Of a stretch of 27,487 bases of DNA, positions 9,101 to 16,629 are shown one piece after another (positions within the stretch are counted from its first letter, which is position 1; the number at the start of each line of letters is the position of its first letter). The DNA is from a virus, in the IMG/VR virus record IMGVR_UViG_3300020472_000140, positions 1 to 27,487 of that record. The stretch is one strand, 5' to 3'. Made by a program: the position numbers and the translations under genes. Under the pieces are notes generated by a model. That model saw nothing but the letters and a program-made list of their open reading frames with translations. It was not told the origin of the DNA and did not search any database.

Positions 9101-12100
9101 ATTATAATTTAATACCAATAAATGGTACTTTAAATAAAATAGTTAAACAAGAAATTGTTACAGATAATTTAAATATTAATAATTATAATACTTTAGATTT
9201 AAAAATAAATCCTTTAAATTTTTCTTATCCTGTAGTTAGTGTAGGAACTACAACTTTTAGTTTTTCCGCTATAAAACCTTCTCCAAAACTTCAATATAAT
9301 GAAACAGATGGTGATTTTTCTTATACCACTACTAGCAATAATGTATATGGACCTATAAATTCAGTTAATGTAATAAATGTGGGGCATGGGTATAGATCTC
9401 TTCCAGGAATTACTACTATCACATCTGATTTAGGTAATGGTGCTATATTAGAACTTTTTGGTTCTGATGTTGGTAGAATTCTTGATGTTGATATTCAAGA
9501 TATTGGATTTGATTATTCATCAGATAGAAGTCTTAAACCAGAATCTCAAATTCCTCAATTAATAAAAGTTGATGCTTTAGAATCTCTTAAAAAAATTGGT
9601 ATTACTTCATCTGGAAACAATTATCTAGAATCTCCTGGATTAGTTGTTTTAGATGGAACAACTCAGAAAGAGGTTGATGTTGATTTAGATTATGAATTAG
9701 GAGATGAGGAAGTTACTATTTTAAAGAATACCAAATCTTTAAACAATGTTACCCCAATAATTCTTCCAACTAGCAATTCTAATGGAATTAAAATTAGTGG
9801 AATGGATTTTGATTATGGTACAAAGTTAGTTACTGTAACCATAGGAGCTACATTTACAACTCTTGCAGACTTCCCATTTGAAATTGGTAAAAAAGTGATG
9901 ATTGAGGGAGTGAGTGTTGGGGTTGGTACTACTGGAATTGGTTATAACTCTGCAAGTTATGATTATAGATTATTTAAGGTTCTATCAACAGATGCTAATA
10001 TAGGTGGTGCTGCTGGATCTATTAGTTATAGTTTATCTGGTATTATTCCTGAAGGAAAAATTGCAGGAACATTTAAACCTGCATCTTCTGCTGGAAGAAT
10101 TATTAAGGAAGAAGATTTTCCAATTTTTGATATTTCTTTAAAAGGAAATAAATTTGATATTGGAGAAACTATAGTTTCGCATAAAGCTGTAGGAGTTCTT
10201 CAATCTTTCAATACAACAAACTCATTTTTAAAAATATCATCACCTCAAGATTATGAAGTAGGAGATACTGTTACTGGAGAATCTTCTGGAGTAAAAGGAA
10301 CTATTACTCAGGTTGTGGGATATAGATCTTTTTATGATGTAGAGTCTTCCTCTATAGTTAAAGAAGGTTGGCAAGATGATAGTGGATTTTTAAATACTGA
10401 TAATCAAAGACTATTTGATAGTGATTATTATCAATATTTTTCATATGGTATTAAATCTGAAGTTCCATTTGAAAAATGGGAAAATGCAGTATCATCTTTA
10501 AATCATACTGCAGGATTTAAACAATTTAGTGATTTAGTTATAAGAGAAGAAATTAGTGTAGGAATAAACACTATACAGACAGAAAGTAATTTTGATATTG
10601 TTACAGATTTAGTATCCATAATGGATATGAATAGTGTATTTGATTTTGATCTTGTTAGAGAAAAAACATTAAGAATAGATGATAAAGTAATTTCTGATCA
10701 GGTAATCTTTGAATCTAGAAGAATTAAAGATTTTACTTCTTCAATAGGTAATAGAGTATTGAACATTGATGATGTGAGTCCAACTTTTAATAACACTGAA
10801 AGAATAGATAAGTTTTCTGCTGTTGATATTTTTGAACTTCCAAGTACAAGATCTAGAAAATATATTACTTTTGTTCGTGATAGAAGATTTACTAAAGAAA
10901 GACAGGTTATGCTGGTTTCTTTAATTCATAATAATAAGGGTAATATGCTCTTAAACCAATATGGTACTATAGCCACTAATACAGATGGTGGAGAATTTAC
11001 CTCAGAATTGGGATCTTTTGATTTAGATATTAGTGGTGAAAATGGAAGATTATTATTCTTCCCCAAGAAGTTTCAAGTTAATAATTATGATGTTACATCT
11101 ATTGCATATAACATCTCAGATAGCGTAGCTGGAATAGGTTCTACTGATCTTGGTTCTATATGCGAAATTGTAAGTGGAACCACAGAGATACCATTAGGAA
11201 TTTCAACATCCCATTCAATTGTATCACTAGCTTCTACTTATAGAGCAGCTAAGATTTTAGTTTCATATGCAGCCACTGATAAGTCTTATTTTGAATATGA
11301 AGAATTAACTATGATCCATAATGGATCAGAAATTGATTTGATGGAATATGGACAATTAACATCAGACAATTTAGGTAGTGGATCTGGAACTCCTGGACTT
11401 GGTACTTATAGTGCTTCTTTTGTAGGATCTCGTATTAGTATTGATGTACATCCTAATGTAGCTACTGCTACCTCATATGTTGCCAATACATTATCTATTG
11501 ATGTGGCAACACATGCTGTATCTGGAATTGGTACAACTACATTACAAACAGGATTATTTGGTTCTAGAAGAACTTCTATATCTTCAAGTGGATCTCCATC
11601 TGCTACTACTGTAGCAACATATGATAATGAATCATATTCAGCTGCTTATTATCTTGCAGTTGTTACTAACACCACTGATAGTCATTATGCAGTATCTGAG
11701 TTGATTGTAATAGATGATGGTACAACATCATATCTTACTGAATATGGAAATGTAGAAACATCTGCACCAATTGGAACATTTGATGCTGAAGTGGATGAAA
11801 CTGATACTAATATAACATTTACTCCAATAGCAAATAAAAATGTTGTAGTTCAAGTATACCAAAATGCAATTGGAATAAAGGATGATGACAATACAGAAGT
11901 TCAAATTGATTTAGAAAATGCTAGTATTGATTCTGGTGAAGGAACTTATAGTGGTACTGGCGCTGATATAGCAAGAGCTTTTGAACTCACTCATAGGCAA
12001 AATCCAATATTTAAGAGGAATTTTGTAGGAGGAGCATCTACAGTAGTCAGTGCTCTTAGAGATACTGTTAGAATTCCAGATCATTATTTTGTAACTGGTG

Positions 12101-15100
12101 AAGAGTTAACTTATAGGTATTTGGGAGCAGGAACTACTTCTGCTATTGGTATTAGTACTCAAACTATATCTGGATATGGAAGCACAGATAAACTTCCAGA
12201 TAAAGTGTATGCTATTAAAGTTAATGATTCTACATTAAAGTTAGCATCCACTGCACAAAATGCATTAAAGACTGTTCCTATACATTTAGATATTAGTGCT
12301 GTTGGTGTAGGTACTTCTCATTCATTTACTTCTAAGAAACAAAATTCAAGATGTATTATTAGTATTGATAATGTAATTCAACAACCTATAGTTGCAACAT
12401 CAGTAACTACAGTTCTATCTGCAGCAGCAGATTCTGCTGCTGATAAGATAAAAATTTCTGGTATTACTTCTGTTACTGGTGGAGATCTATTAAAGATAGA
12501 TGATGAGATTATGAAGGTAAACTCCGTTGGAGTAGGAGATACAAATATTCTTTTAGTATCTAGACCTTGGATGGGATCAGCTTTAACTGCACATACTAGT
12601 GGATCTTTGGTTACAAAGATTGAAGGTAATTATAATATTGTTGATAATACTATTAATTTCTATGCTGCACCTGCAGGACTAGTTCCACTTTCAACTTCTT
12701 CTAATGAACCAGATGAAACAGACTTTGTTGGAATAGCGACTCATTCAACATTTAATGGAAGATCTTTCATGAGATCTGGAATTAAAGATACTACTGTTGA
12801 ACCTTATTCTAAGAATTACATCTTTGATGATGTTTCTGCTAATTTTACAGGTCTTACTACAGAGTTTACTCTTAAGCAAGATGGAAGCAATGTAGCAGGT
12901 TTCTCTACTAGTAATGCTATAGTCTTGGTTAATCAAGTATTCCAATCTCCTAAGAGAACTGGAGATGAGGTAACCGTTACTGGAGATTTCACTCTTATTG
13001 AAGATACTGATGCAGTAGGTGTTACTACTATTCAATTTACAGGTTCTACAAGTTCTGTTGCTTCTGATCCAAATACAGCAAATGTTCCTTTGGGTGGTAT
13101 TATAGTTTCTGTTGGATCTACAGAAGGTTTTGGATATCAACCTTTAGTGGCTGCTGGTGGTACTGCTGTTGTTTCTGGGTTGGGAACTATTAGTTCTATT
13201 AGTATTGGAAATAGTGGTTCTGGTTATAGACCAGGAGTGCAATCTGTGGTTAATGTAGGAGTTCAAACATTAAGTACTGGAGTCCCAGCTATTGAGTTTA
13301 TTGGTACTGCTGCAATTAGTAATGGTAATATTGTAAGTGTTGCAGTTACTAATCCTGGTACTGGATATACATCAACTAATCCTCCATTAGTTGTTATAGA
13401 TGAACCATTATCTTATGATAATATGCCATTGTTCTATACTTCATCTTCTAGTGGAGTTGGATCAGAAGCAACTGCAAATATAGTTGTTGGACAAGGTTCT
13501 AGTGTTATTGACTTCCAAATTATTAAGGAAGGATATGGTTATGGTGATTCAGGAGTTCTAACAGTAGGAGTGGGTGGTAGTGTAGGTATTCCAACTACTG
13601 TTGATTATAGCCCTTCTAGACAATTTGAACTTACCATTCAAGAAACTATTAGTGATACTTTTGCTGCATGGACTGTTGGTGATTTCCAAGTATTTGATCC
13701 TTTAGATTCTTTATTTGATGGCCAAACTCTTGCTTTCGCTTTAAAAATTGATGATGAGCAACAAACCATTAATACTGAAGTAGGATCTCCTATTGATGTA
13801 GAATATACACTTCTAGTGTTTATTAATAATATCCTTCAGGTTCCTCAGATTGGATATGAATTTAAAGGTGGTAGTTATCTTACATTTAAAGAAGCACCAA
13901 AATCAGGAGATACTTCTAAGATTTTATTCTATAAAGGAACTGGTTCAGTTGATACATCTCTTGTTGATGTTTTAGAAACTGTTAAAAAAGGTGATGAACT
14001 TAGATTGTATGATGATAATATTGAATTTGAGCAGGGTCCTAGAATAGTAACTGCTGTAAATGCAGCTGATAATGCTACTACTAATCCATATGATAGTGTT
14101 GGTATCAATACTGATGAAACTTTTGAAAGATCCATTACATGGTCAAGGCAACTTACTGATAAAGTTATAGATGGTAATGAAGTTACTAAAGATAGACCAC
14201 ATTACGAACCTTTAATTTATCCTACTAGTAATATAATTTCACCAGTATCAGCAAGTTCTACAATAGCTTATGTAGAAAGTGCAAGAACTTTCTTTGATAA
14301 TTCTTATGAAAATTATGATGGTCAAGGAACTGTACAAATCATATCTCAAGATGATTTGGTAGGAGCAGCAGCCACTGCAATAGTTTCTGGATTTGGAACT
14401 ATTAGTTCATTTGTAATTTCTAATTCTGGTATGGGATATACAGGCACTGCTGATGTTTCTATAGAACAACCTGTTGGATTTGGAACTACTCAAAGAGCAA
14501 CTGCCACTGCTGCAATGGATAGTGATATATTAGAATCTATTAGTCTAGATTCAGTTGGAAGTGGTTATACTACTGCTTCTCCACCTGCAGTTCTTATAGG
14601 AGCTCCTCAAGCATCTAGTGCTGTTGAGAAGGTTACTTCTGTTACTTATTCTGGAGATTTTGGAACAGTAGTTGGATTTGGTACAACTACTGTAGGTGGT
14701 AGAAATAGAATGATTTTTGATATGCATATTCCTTTAAATTCTCCTTTAAGAGATACTACAATAACAGGAACTGCAGTTACTTTGAGCTCTTTAACTGTTA
14801 ATGATTTCTTTATTGTAAATAATTCCAATGTTGGAAATGCTAATACTTCACTGAAGTCGTTTAATACTAATGGTATAACTACTACAGGAATATGTACTCA
14901 ATTCGTTGATAATGTTTACCAAGTAGTTGATGCTAATACTGTGAGTATTGCTAATACTGTTATTGGATTATCAACTGTAGGAGCAGCAACAACTTATATT
15001 AGAAGAGTATTTGTAAATATAGATAAATTTACATCTGACTCATTTGATTCATCTATATTAAAATTTGATTCCACTTCAACTAAATTTGATTCTAGTGGTA

Positions 15101-15291
15101 TAGGTGTTACTTATAGTGGAAATATATACCATCAACCTTTCTTTGGTGAATATAGTTTTGGTAAAGTTGGATTAGGAGTAAGAGCTGAACCAAGATCATT
15201 CAAGTTCTATGGAGATGGTGGAACTGGTGGGATATCCACTTCAGCATATATACAAAGGTTCAATCCTTTGAGATATACTGAATACGACTAA
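3172..15291 (+). CDS. 7: giant gp7-like baseplate wedge / structural protein, 4039 aa
   Basis: This single uninterrupted 12.1 kb frame encodes a 4039-residue protein directly after gp6, the place of gene 7 in T4. The first 230 or so residues contain SKDFYSSKGTDQSFEILFRA (residues 192-211) and LYGEDVDI, which line up with DFYSTKG...LFKVLYNEEVEI near the C-terminus of T4 gp7 (1032 aa) as I remember it. Most of the remainder is beta-rich, Gly/Ser/Thr/Asn-rich modular sequence: about 14 G-x-G-Y modules, several DHGY/NHG modules, StvGF modules, a YHYH-like domain (about 1220-1340) and three tandem repeats of about 130 residues (about 2560-2910). GWQDDSGFLN (from 2399) and a C-terminal FGEYSFGKVGLG block are features I recall in marine phage homologues. 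There is no signal peptide or membrane segment. The role is inferred as wedge core plus extended peripheral arms. The gp7 link rests on the N-terminal match and synteny. Confidence 0.8.
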   Translation: MSENNRVKISSVVNNQLPDYVRGNFPLAGEFLQQYYTAIENQGSTLDILQNIDKYIKIDELTNLVDSTTLSDNVGITNSTINVKSTTGFPNTYGLIQIDNEIITYTGITTNSFTGCARGFSGITSYRNVNKPDELVFSESGISLHSSGAVVNNLSIRFLQEFFKKVKKQITPGFEERALSDDIDKRLFIKQSKDFYSSKGTDQSFEILFRALYGEDVDIIKPRDFLFIPSNSDYKISKQIVVEAIEGDPLDLINRNLFQDPVAGLPKATAAISDIERIVRDEKEYYRLSLDYDKQSGRLFDDFSIHPNTKLVGSVSVGSTVLTVDSTVGFGTTGTLVAKYLTNKSSTIKYTSKSLNQFYGCTGVNVNLNSKQDIKLDAFAYGYSGLGTANVVKVRVTGVLGNLDLDFNVANYNEIGDVIEPRGLGINSADLITKSLQPNVSITYDVASFDLVDSSNFTYQLNLFDPHSFIIGDRALINDVECTIIGLISSKEVLVKGAGELSANVDYKIQRLISKANLSNYPDANIFTTNVQNSYIDDDEEYTCVYIASSSIPDYLDEGLDIRQTDLPFTGAFAESTNITIPNHGLISGEKVRFVSGGGSLDIKEEEYFVKKVDIDTIKIARSSSNVDNDIFVSFSGGGTNNKFKLAKFANKSIQSQKLLRKIKLPISSISETTVPGKIGILVNGVEILNYKSSDIIHYGSLSEIDVTSGGKNYDIINPPILTLSDKTGIGCSAICEVEGNIERIDVVDGGFDYLTTPTLKIDGGNGKGCVAFANLKLIDHSVEFDSTQLGGLVNITDNIIGFSTFHKFKDGELVIYNPEGQTAIAGLTTGAAYYCCVKSATTVTLHKKYDDSIDGFSPVDLTGYGAGIHQFDCNSQKRIISSVSVASSGIGYRNRLTTVTSSGINTSNNIINIKDHGYSNGDKIRYDTKSTTPISGLSTQTDYFVSKIDSGSFRLSEVGIGSTAQNFYLQNKEYINLFSGGTGIHEFNYPPITITVDGNIGVSTFSGQNFNATLRPIARGSIKSVYIPYGGVGYGSSEIINYNRQPEFTLNKGKDAQLIPIVSHDGKIKSVVIKNQGSGYNSPPELVVNGNGKGTVLVPILKSGTIDSVVVSHTGIGYSSSRTNITVTPNGDGANLYSKPKTWTINSVERLIQNNQITSDDGVVSEGSRDEYGLEYSHLYVPRKLRQSVNVKKDLGDKEVFVPDLRLEGDIEQDSINHSPIIGWSYDGSPIYGPYGYSDNGGGEVKILKSGYSVSISSERPNPLTSAGEEIYEKGFFVEDYVYEEGNELDQHNGRFCKTPDYPNGVYAYFANINPDVRDSEGAFKNYRRPQFPYFIGNSYKSKSIDYNFSFNSNQDDIDINNTGLIRNTSVYNFLFNKSVYDFLVDPNSIKKQKTFITSTSTGSVSKSVGIKTGGDNYKVNDVIEFDNSETSGSGIRAAVKDIKGKTITDISLSNTTFENVEFVPHGKPGEIVGYTTSPHNLFLSEYLTISGLSTNGFTNNQTVTAGVTTNRFSLDVGISSAGATGLVTFFNVNGRISDTFKVRPNDVLGIGTEQVKVLNVDLYDSRLRVLRNHNSTIGSAHTATSNLETKPRNFIFKNNTSNIGKNLTYNRELYFNPADSIALGTSFGVGIGSTVVFSNPGTGISEIFIPTKSIYFRDHGLKLGDQLTYKTNDGTALGVSTDGTMTFTLSNDQTLFAAPISRDLIGIATARVGLGATGVFIGINSTTNISTLFFTGIGTGVKHSFKTNYNNVLSGTVTRTLATVSTASTHGLKDDDVVNLSVLSGVTTTINVAYNDFNRRLVINPRTYIKAGINTSDNTINISDHGYISGQKVISTATTSPGGLVDNGIYYVAVVDKDKIKLCNQYYQSLKVIPDTINITSAQDGTISPINPKIVTQKNQEIKFDLSDSSLSFSDNEVLYSAFDFALYNDKLLTNRFYSSSLTDTFNLTSSGKIGIDTTANVTIKNVEQISKVLYYNLIPINGTLNKIVKQEIVTDNLNINNYNTLDLKINPLNFSYPVVSVGTTTFSFSAIKPSPKLQYNETDGDFSYTTTSNNVYGPINSVNVINVGHGYRSLPGITTITSDLGNGAILELFGSDVGRILDVDIQDIGFDYSSDRSLKPESQIPQLIKVDALESLKKIGITSSGNNYLESPGLVVLDGTTQKEVDVDLDYELGDEEVTILKNTKSLNNVTPIILPTSNSNGIKISGMDFDYGTKLVTVTIGATFTTLADFPFEIGKKVMIEGVSVGVGTTGIGYNSASYDYRLFKVLSTDANIGGAAGSISYSLSGIIPEGKIAGTFKPASSAGRIIKEEDFPIFDISLKGNKFDIGETIVSHKAVGVLQSFNTTNSFLKISSPQDYEVGDTVTGESSGVKGTITQVVGYRSFYDVESSSIVKEGWQDDSGFLNTDNQRLFDSDYYQYFSYGIKSEVPFEKWENAVSSLNHTAGFKQFSDLVIREEISVGINTIQTESNFDIVTDLVSIMDMNSVFDFDLVREKTLRIDDKVISDQVIFESRRIKDFTSSIGNRVLNIDDVSPTFNNTERIDKFSAVDIFELPSTRSRKYITFVRDRRFTKERQVMLVSLIHNNKGNMLLNQYGTIATNTDGGEFTSELGSFDLDISGENGRLLFFPKKFQVNNYDVTSIAYNISDSVAGIGSTDLGSICEIVSGTTEIPLGISTSHSIVSLASTYRAAKILVSYAATDKSYFEYEELTMIHNGSEIDLMEYGQLTSDNLGSGSGTPGLGTYSASFVGSRISIDVHPNVATATSYVANTLSIDVATHAVSGIGTTTLQTGLFGSRRTSISSSGSPSATTVATYDNESYSAAYYLAVVTNTTDSHYAVSELIVIDDGTTSYLTEYGNVETSAPIGTFDAEVDETDTNITFTPIANKNVVVQVYQNAIGIKDDDNTEVQIDLENASIDSGEGTYSGTGADIARAFELTHRQNPIFKRNFVGGASTVVSALRDTVRIPDHYFVTGEELTYRYLGAGTTSAIGISTQTISGYGSTDKLPDKVYAIKVNDSTLKLASTAQNALKTVPIHLDISAVGVGTSHSFTSKKQNSRCIISIDNVIQQPIVATSVTTVLSAAADSAADKIKISGITSVTGGDLLKIDDEIMKVNSVGVGDTNILLVSRPWMGSALTAHTSGSLVTKIEGNYNIVDNTINFYAAPAGLVPLSTSSNEPDETDFVGIATHSTFNGRSFMRSGIKDTTVEPYSKNYIFDDVSANFTGLTTEFTLKQDGSNVAGFSTSNAIVLVNQVFQSPKRTGDEVTVTGDFTLIEDTDAVGVTTIQFTGSTSSVASDPNTANVPLGGIIVSVGSTEGFGYQPLVAAGGTAVVSGLGTISSISIGNSGSGYRPGVQSVVNVGVQTLSTGVPAIEFIGTAAISNGNIVSVAVTNPGTGYTSTNPPLVVIDEPLSYDNMPLFYTSSSSGVGSEATANIVVGQGSSVIDFQIIKEGYGYGDSGVLTVGVGGSVGIPTTVDYSPSRQFELTIQETISDTFAAWTVGDFQVFDPLDSLFDGQTLAFALKIDDEQQTINTEVGSPIDVEYTLLVFINNILQVPQIGYEFKGGSYLTFKEAPKSGDTSKILFYKGTGSVDTSLVDVLETVKKGDELRLYDDNIEFEQGPRIVTAVNAADNATTNPYDSVGINTDETFERSITWSRQLTDKVIDGNEVTKDRPHYEPLIYPTSNIISPVSASSTIAYVESARTFFDNSYENYDGQGTVQIISQDDLVGAAATAIVSGFGTISSFVISNSGMGYTGTADVSIEQPVGFGTTQRATATAAMDSDILESISLDSVGSGYTTASPPAVLIGAPQASSAVEKVTSVTYSGDFGTVVGFGTTTVGGRNRMIFDMHIPLNSPLRDTTITGTAVTLSSLTVNDFFIVNNSNVGNANTSLKSFNTNGITTTGICTQFVDNVYQVVDANTVSIANTVIGLSTVGAATTYIRRVFVNIDKFTSDSFDSSILKFDSTSTKFDSSGIGVTYSGNIYHQPFFGEYSFGKVGLGVRAEPRSFKFYGDGGTGGISTSAYIQRFNPLRYTEYD
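6832..7200 (+). other. YHYH-like domain within the giant gp7-like protein
   Basis: Residues about 1220-1343 contain HSPIIGWSYDGSPIYGPYGY, then HNGRFCKTPDYPNGVYAYF and PQFPYFIG. The order of GWxYDGxPIYGPYGY, NGRFxxTPxYPxGxYxYF and a closing aromatic P-Y-F element is that of the YHYH family, found in secreted bacterial proteins and in marine phage structural proteins. In the phage form PYFIG stands where others have the YHYH tetrad. The biochemical role is unknown. It is the most clearly bounded globular domain in the giant protein. Confidence 0.65.
10852..11905 (+). repeat. three tandem ~130-residue domain repeats in the giant protein
   Basis: Three units can be aligned by eye. The first landmark is LIHNNKGNMLLNQYGTI (from base 10918), MIHNGSEIDLMEYGQL (from 11311) and VIDDGTTSYLTEYGNV (from 11707), giving periods of about 130 and 132 residues. 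Each is followed by a second landmark, LGSFDLDI, LGTYSASF and IGTFDAEV, that leads into a strand ending in Pro. The DNA is diverged, so these are old protein-level duplications and not recent DNA repeats. Confidence 0.75.
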
Positions 15292-15294
15292 ATA
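15288..15294 (+). promoter_or_regulatory. late promoter-like motif CTAAATA
   Basis: CTAAATA, followed by ACT, overlaps the stop codon of the giant gene (15289-15291) and lies 21 bases before the ATG at 15316. It differs from GATAAATA at 618 mainly in its first bases and keeps the same downstream AACT and the same spacing to the start codon. Confidence 0.45.
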
Positions 15295-15315
15295 ACTCTA
15301 AATTGTAAAGACAAG

Positions 15316-16599
15316 ATGGCAAAACTGGGCATAAGCACTGGATCACAGCCAAATGATGGAACAGGTGATACCTTACTGTCTGGTGCTGAAAAGATAAATG
15401 AAAATTTTGATGAAGTTTATACTTTATGTGGAGATGGAACTAATTTAGCTCCAGGAATTGTAACGGCAATTGCTGCTGGATCTAATATAAGTATTAGTAC
15501 TGCTTTTGGGCAAGTTACTGTTACTGCTCTTGAGACAACTGGTATATCTTCTTATTGGAACTTAAATTCAACAGGAATAAACACTGTAGGAAGAAATGTT
15601 GGTATAGGAACAACCACAGCTGTGGCTGGATTAACAGTTCTTGGTGGAGGAAGAATTAGTGGATTTCTTACAGTAACTGATGGTTTAGTGGTCAGTGCTG
15701 GATCAAGGATTATAGGAGAGACTAGTATTATAGGTGGATTGCGAGCTACAGGTATAACTACTTTCACTTCCAATAGTGTTAATGCAGTTCAATTCAATGT
15801 AAGTGGTGTTTCTACTTTTGCTAGTTCTAAAACCTCCACAGGATTTACAACTAATACAACAAATACCAATCTTAATGTAACTGGTGTTTCTACTTTTGCT
15901 AGTTCTAAAACTTCCACAGGATTTACAACTAATACAACAAATACTAATCTTACAGTAACTGGTATTACAACCATTACTAATGGTACAGGTAATATTCTTT
16001 TTGGTTTTCAAGGAGGTACTACTGCTCCTAGAATAACTTTAAGCAATGTTGCTGGTAGTGTTGGAGGACAAATTCAACAGAATGTTGTTAGTGGTACTCT
16101 TACTATGAGTGCTGATACTGATATAGTAATTACTCCAACTAGAAATTTATCTCTTCAGGCTAATCTTCAGGCAACTAAAGGAATTACTGTTACTGGGGTA
16201 GGAACATTTTCAGAGTCTATAACCACTGCTGGATTATGTACTGCTGGTGAGTATGGTGGTCCCACTGGTGGACGTTGGCAAGTTGGTGCTTCTGGCACTG
16301 CTCATTATACCTTTACTGGTCCTGGATTTGGAGGAACAGTAACTAGTGATCCAACTCTATATCTTGCTAGAGGACAAACTTATTATTTTAATAATACTTC
16401 TACTGGTCAACTTAGAATACAAACAGGTGCTAATGGATCTGTAAGTAGTCAATGGAATGTTGGTGTCACTAACAATGATGCTGACCAAAATGTTCAGTTG
16501 CAATTTGAAGTTCCTTATAGTGCTCCTAACACTCTTTATTATCAAGCTACTAACTTTAATACTATGGGTGGTAGTATTGTAATTTATCCATCTATATAA
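15316..16599 (+). CDS. fibre-like virion structural protein with cupredoxin-like C-terminus, 427 aa
   Basis: The N-terminus (residues 1-40) has the NDGTGDTLLSGAEKINENFD element that is common at the start of phage fibre and tail-adhesin proteins. A shaft follows, with repeats of the GVSTF / GITTF type (about 75-310), including two almost identical 26-residue units. The last 83 residues (from DPTLYLARG at 345) resemble the cupredoxin-like domain found at the ends of many marine phage structural proteins: a TYYF strand, a GVTNN turn, LYYQ and MGGSIVIYP. The usual metal-binding His, Cys and His of that pattern are absent here (Gln365, Ala411, Phe414), while Met417 remains. No strong ribosome binding site is visible. 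It lies between the gp7-like and gp8-like genes, a place with no counterpart in T4. It is probably a trimeric baseplate-attached fibre; this is inference. Confidence 0.75.
   Translation: MAKLGISTGSQPNDGTGDTLLSGAEKINENFDEVYTLCGDGTNLAPGIVTAIAAGSNISISTAFGQVTVTALETTGISSYWNLNSTGINTVGRNVGIGTTTAVAGLTVLGGGRISGFLTVTDGLVVSAGSRIIGETSIIGGLRATGITTFTSNSVNAVQFNVSGVSTFASSKTSTGFTTNTTNTNLNVTGVSTFASSKTSTGFTTNTTNTNLTVTGITTITNGTGNILFGFQGGTTAPRITLSNVAGSVGGQIQQNVVSGTLTMSADTDIVITPTRNLSLQANLQATKGITVTGVGTFSESITTAGLCTAGEYGGPTGGRWQVGASGTAHYTFTGPGFGGTVTSDPTLYLARGQTYYFNNTSTGQLRIQTGANGSVSSQWNVGVTNNDADQNVQLQFEVPYSAPNTLYYQATNFNTMGGSIVIYPSI
15805..15960 (+). repeat. two tandem 78-bp repeats in fibre shaft
   Basis: Units 15805-15882 and 15883-15960 differ at only four bases by my count. 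Each encodes 26 residues beginning GVSTFASSKTSTGFTTN. A third, decayed unit begins with GITTI at 15961. In-frame tandem repeats of this kind allow a fibre shaft to change length by recombination or slippage. Confidence 0.9.
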
Positions 16600-16606
16600 T
16601 TCTTCA

Positions 16607-16613
16607 ATAAATA
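16607..16613 (+). promoter_or_regulatory. late promoter-like motif ATAAATA
   Basis: The gap of 30 bases between the fibre-like gene and the gp8-like gene contains AATAAATAACT, a match to the T4-like late core. The ATAAATA core ends 16 bases before the ATG at 16630. Confidence 0.55.
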
Positions 16614-16629
16614 ACTAAAAAATAACAAA

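Noticed and set aside
3172-15291. Giant frame as an assembly artefact joining several genes
   Set aside because: The frame is open for 12.1 kb with the same codon style throughout, without internal ribosome binding site plus start clusters, and its N- and C-terminal blocks both look like marine phage giants.
15703-16011. Minus-strand Cys-rich repetitive protein with ISCKSCG-like units, and a second overlapping one
   Set aside because: The repeats are the antisense image of the 78-bp shaft repeat on the + strand; there is no independent sign of a gene.
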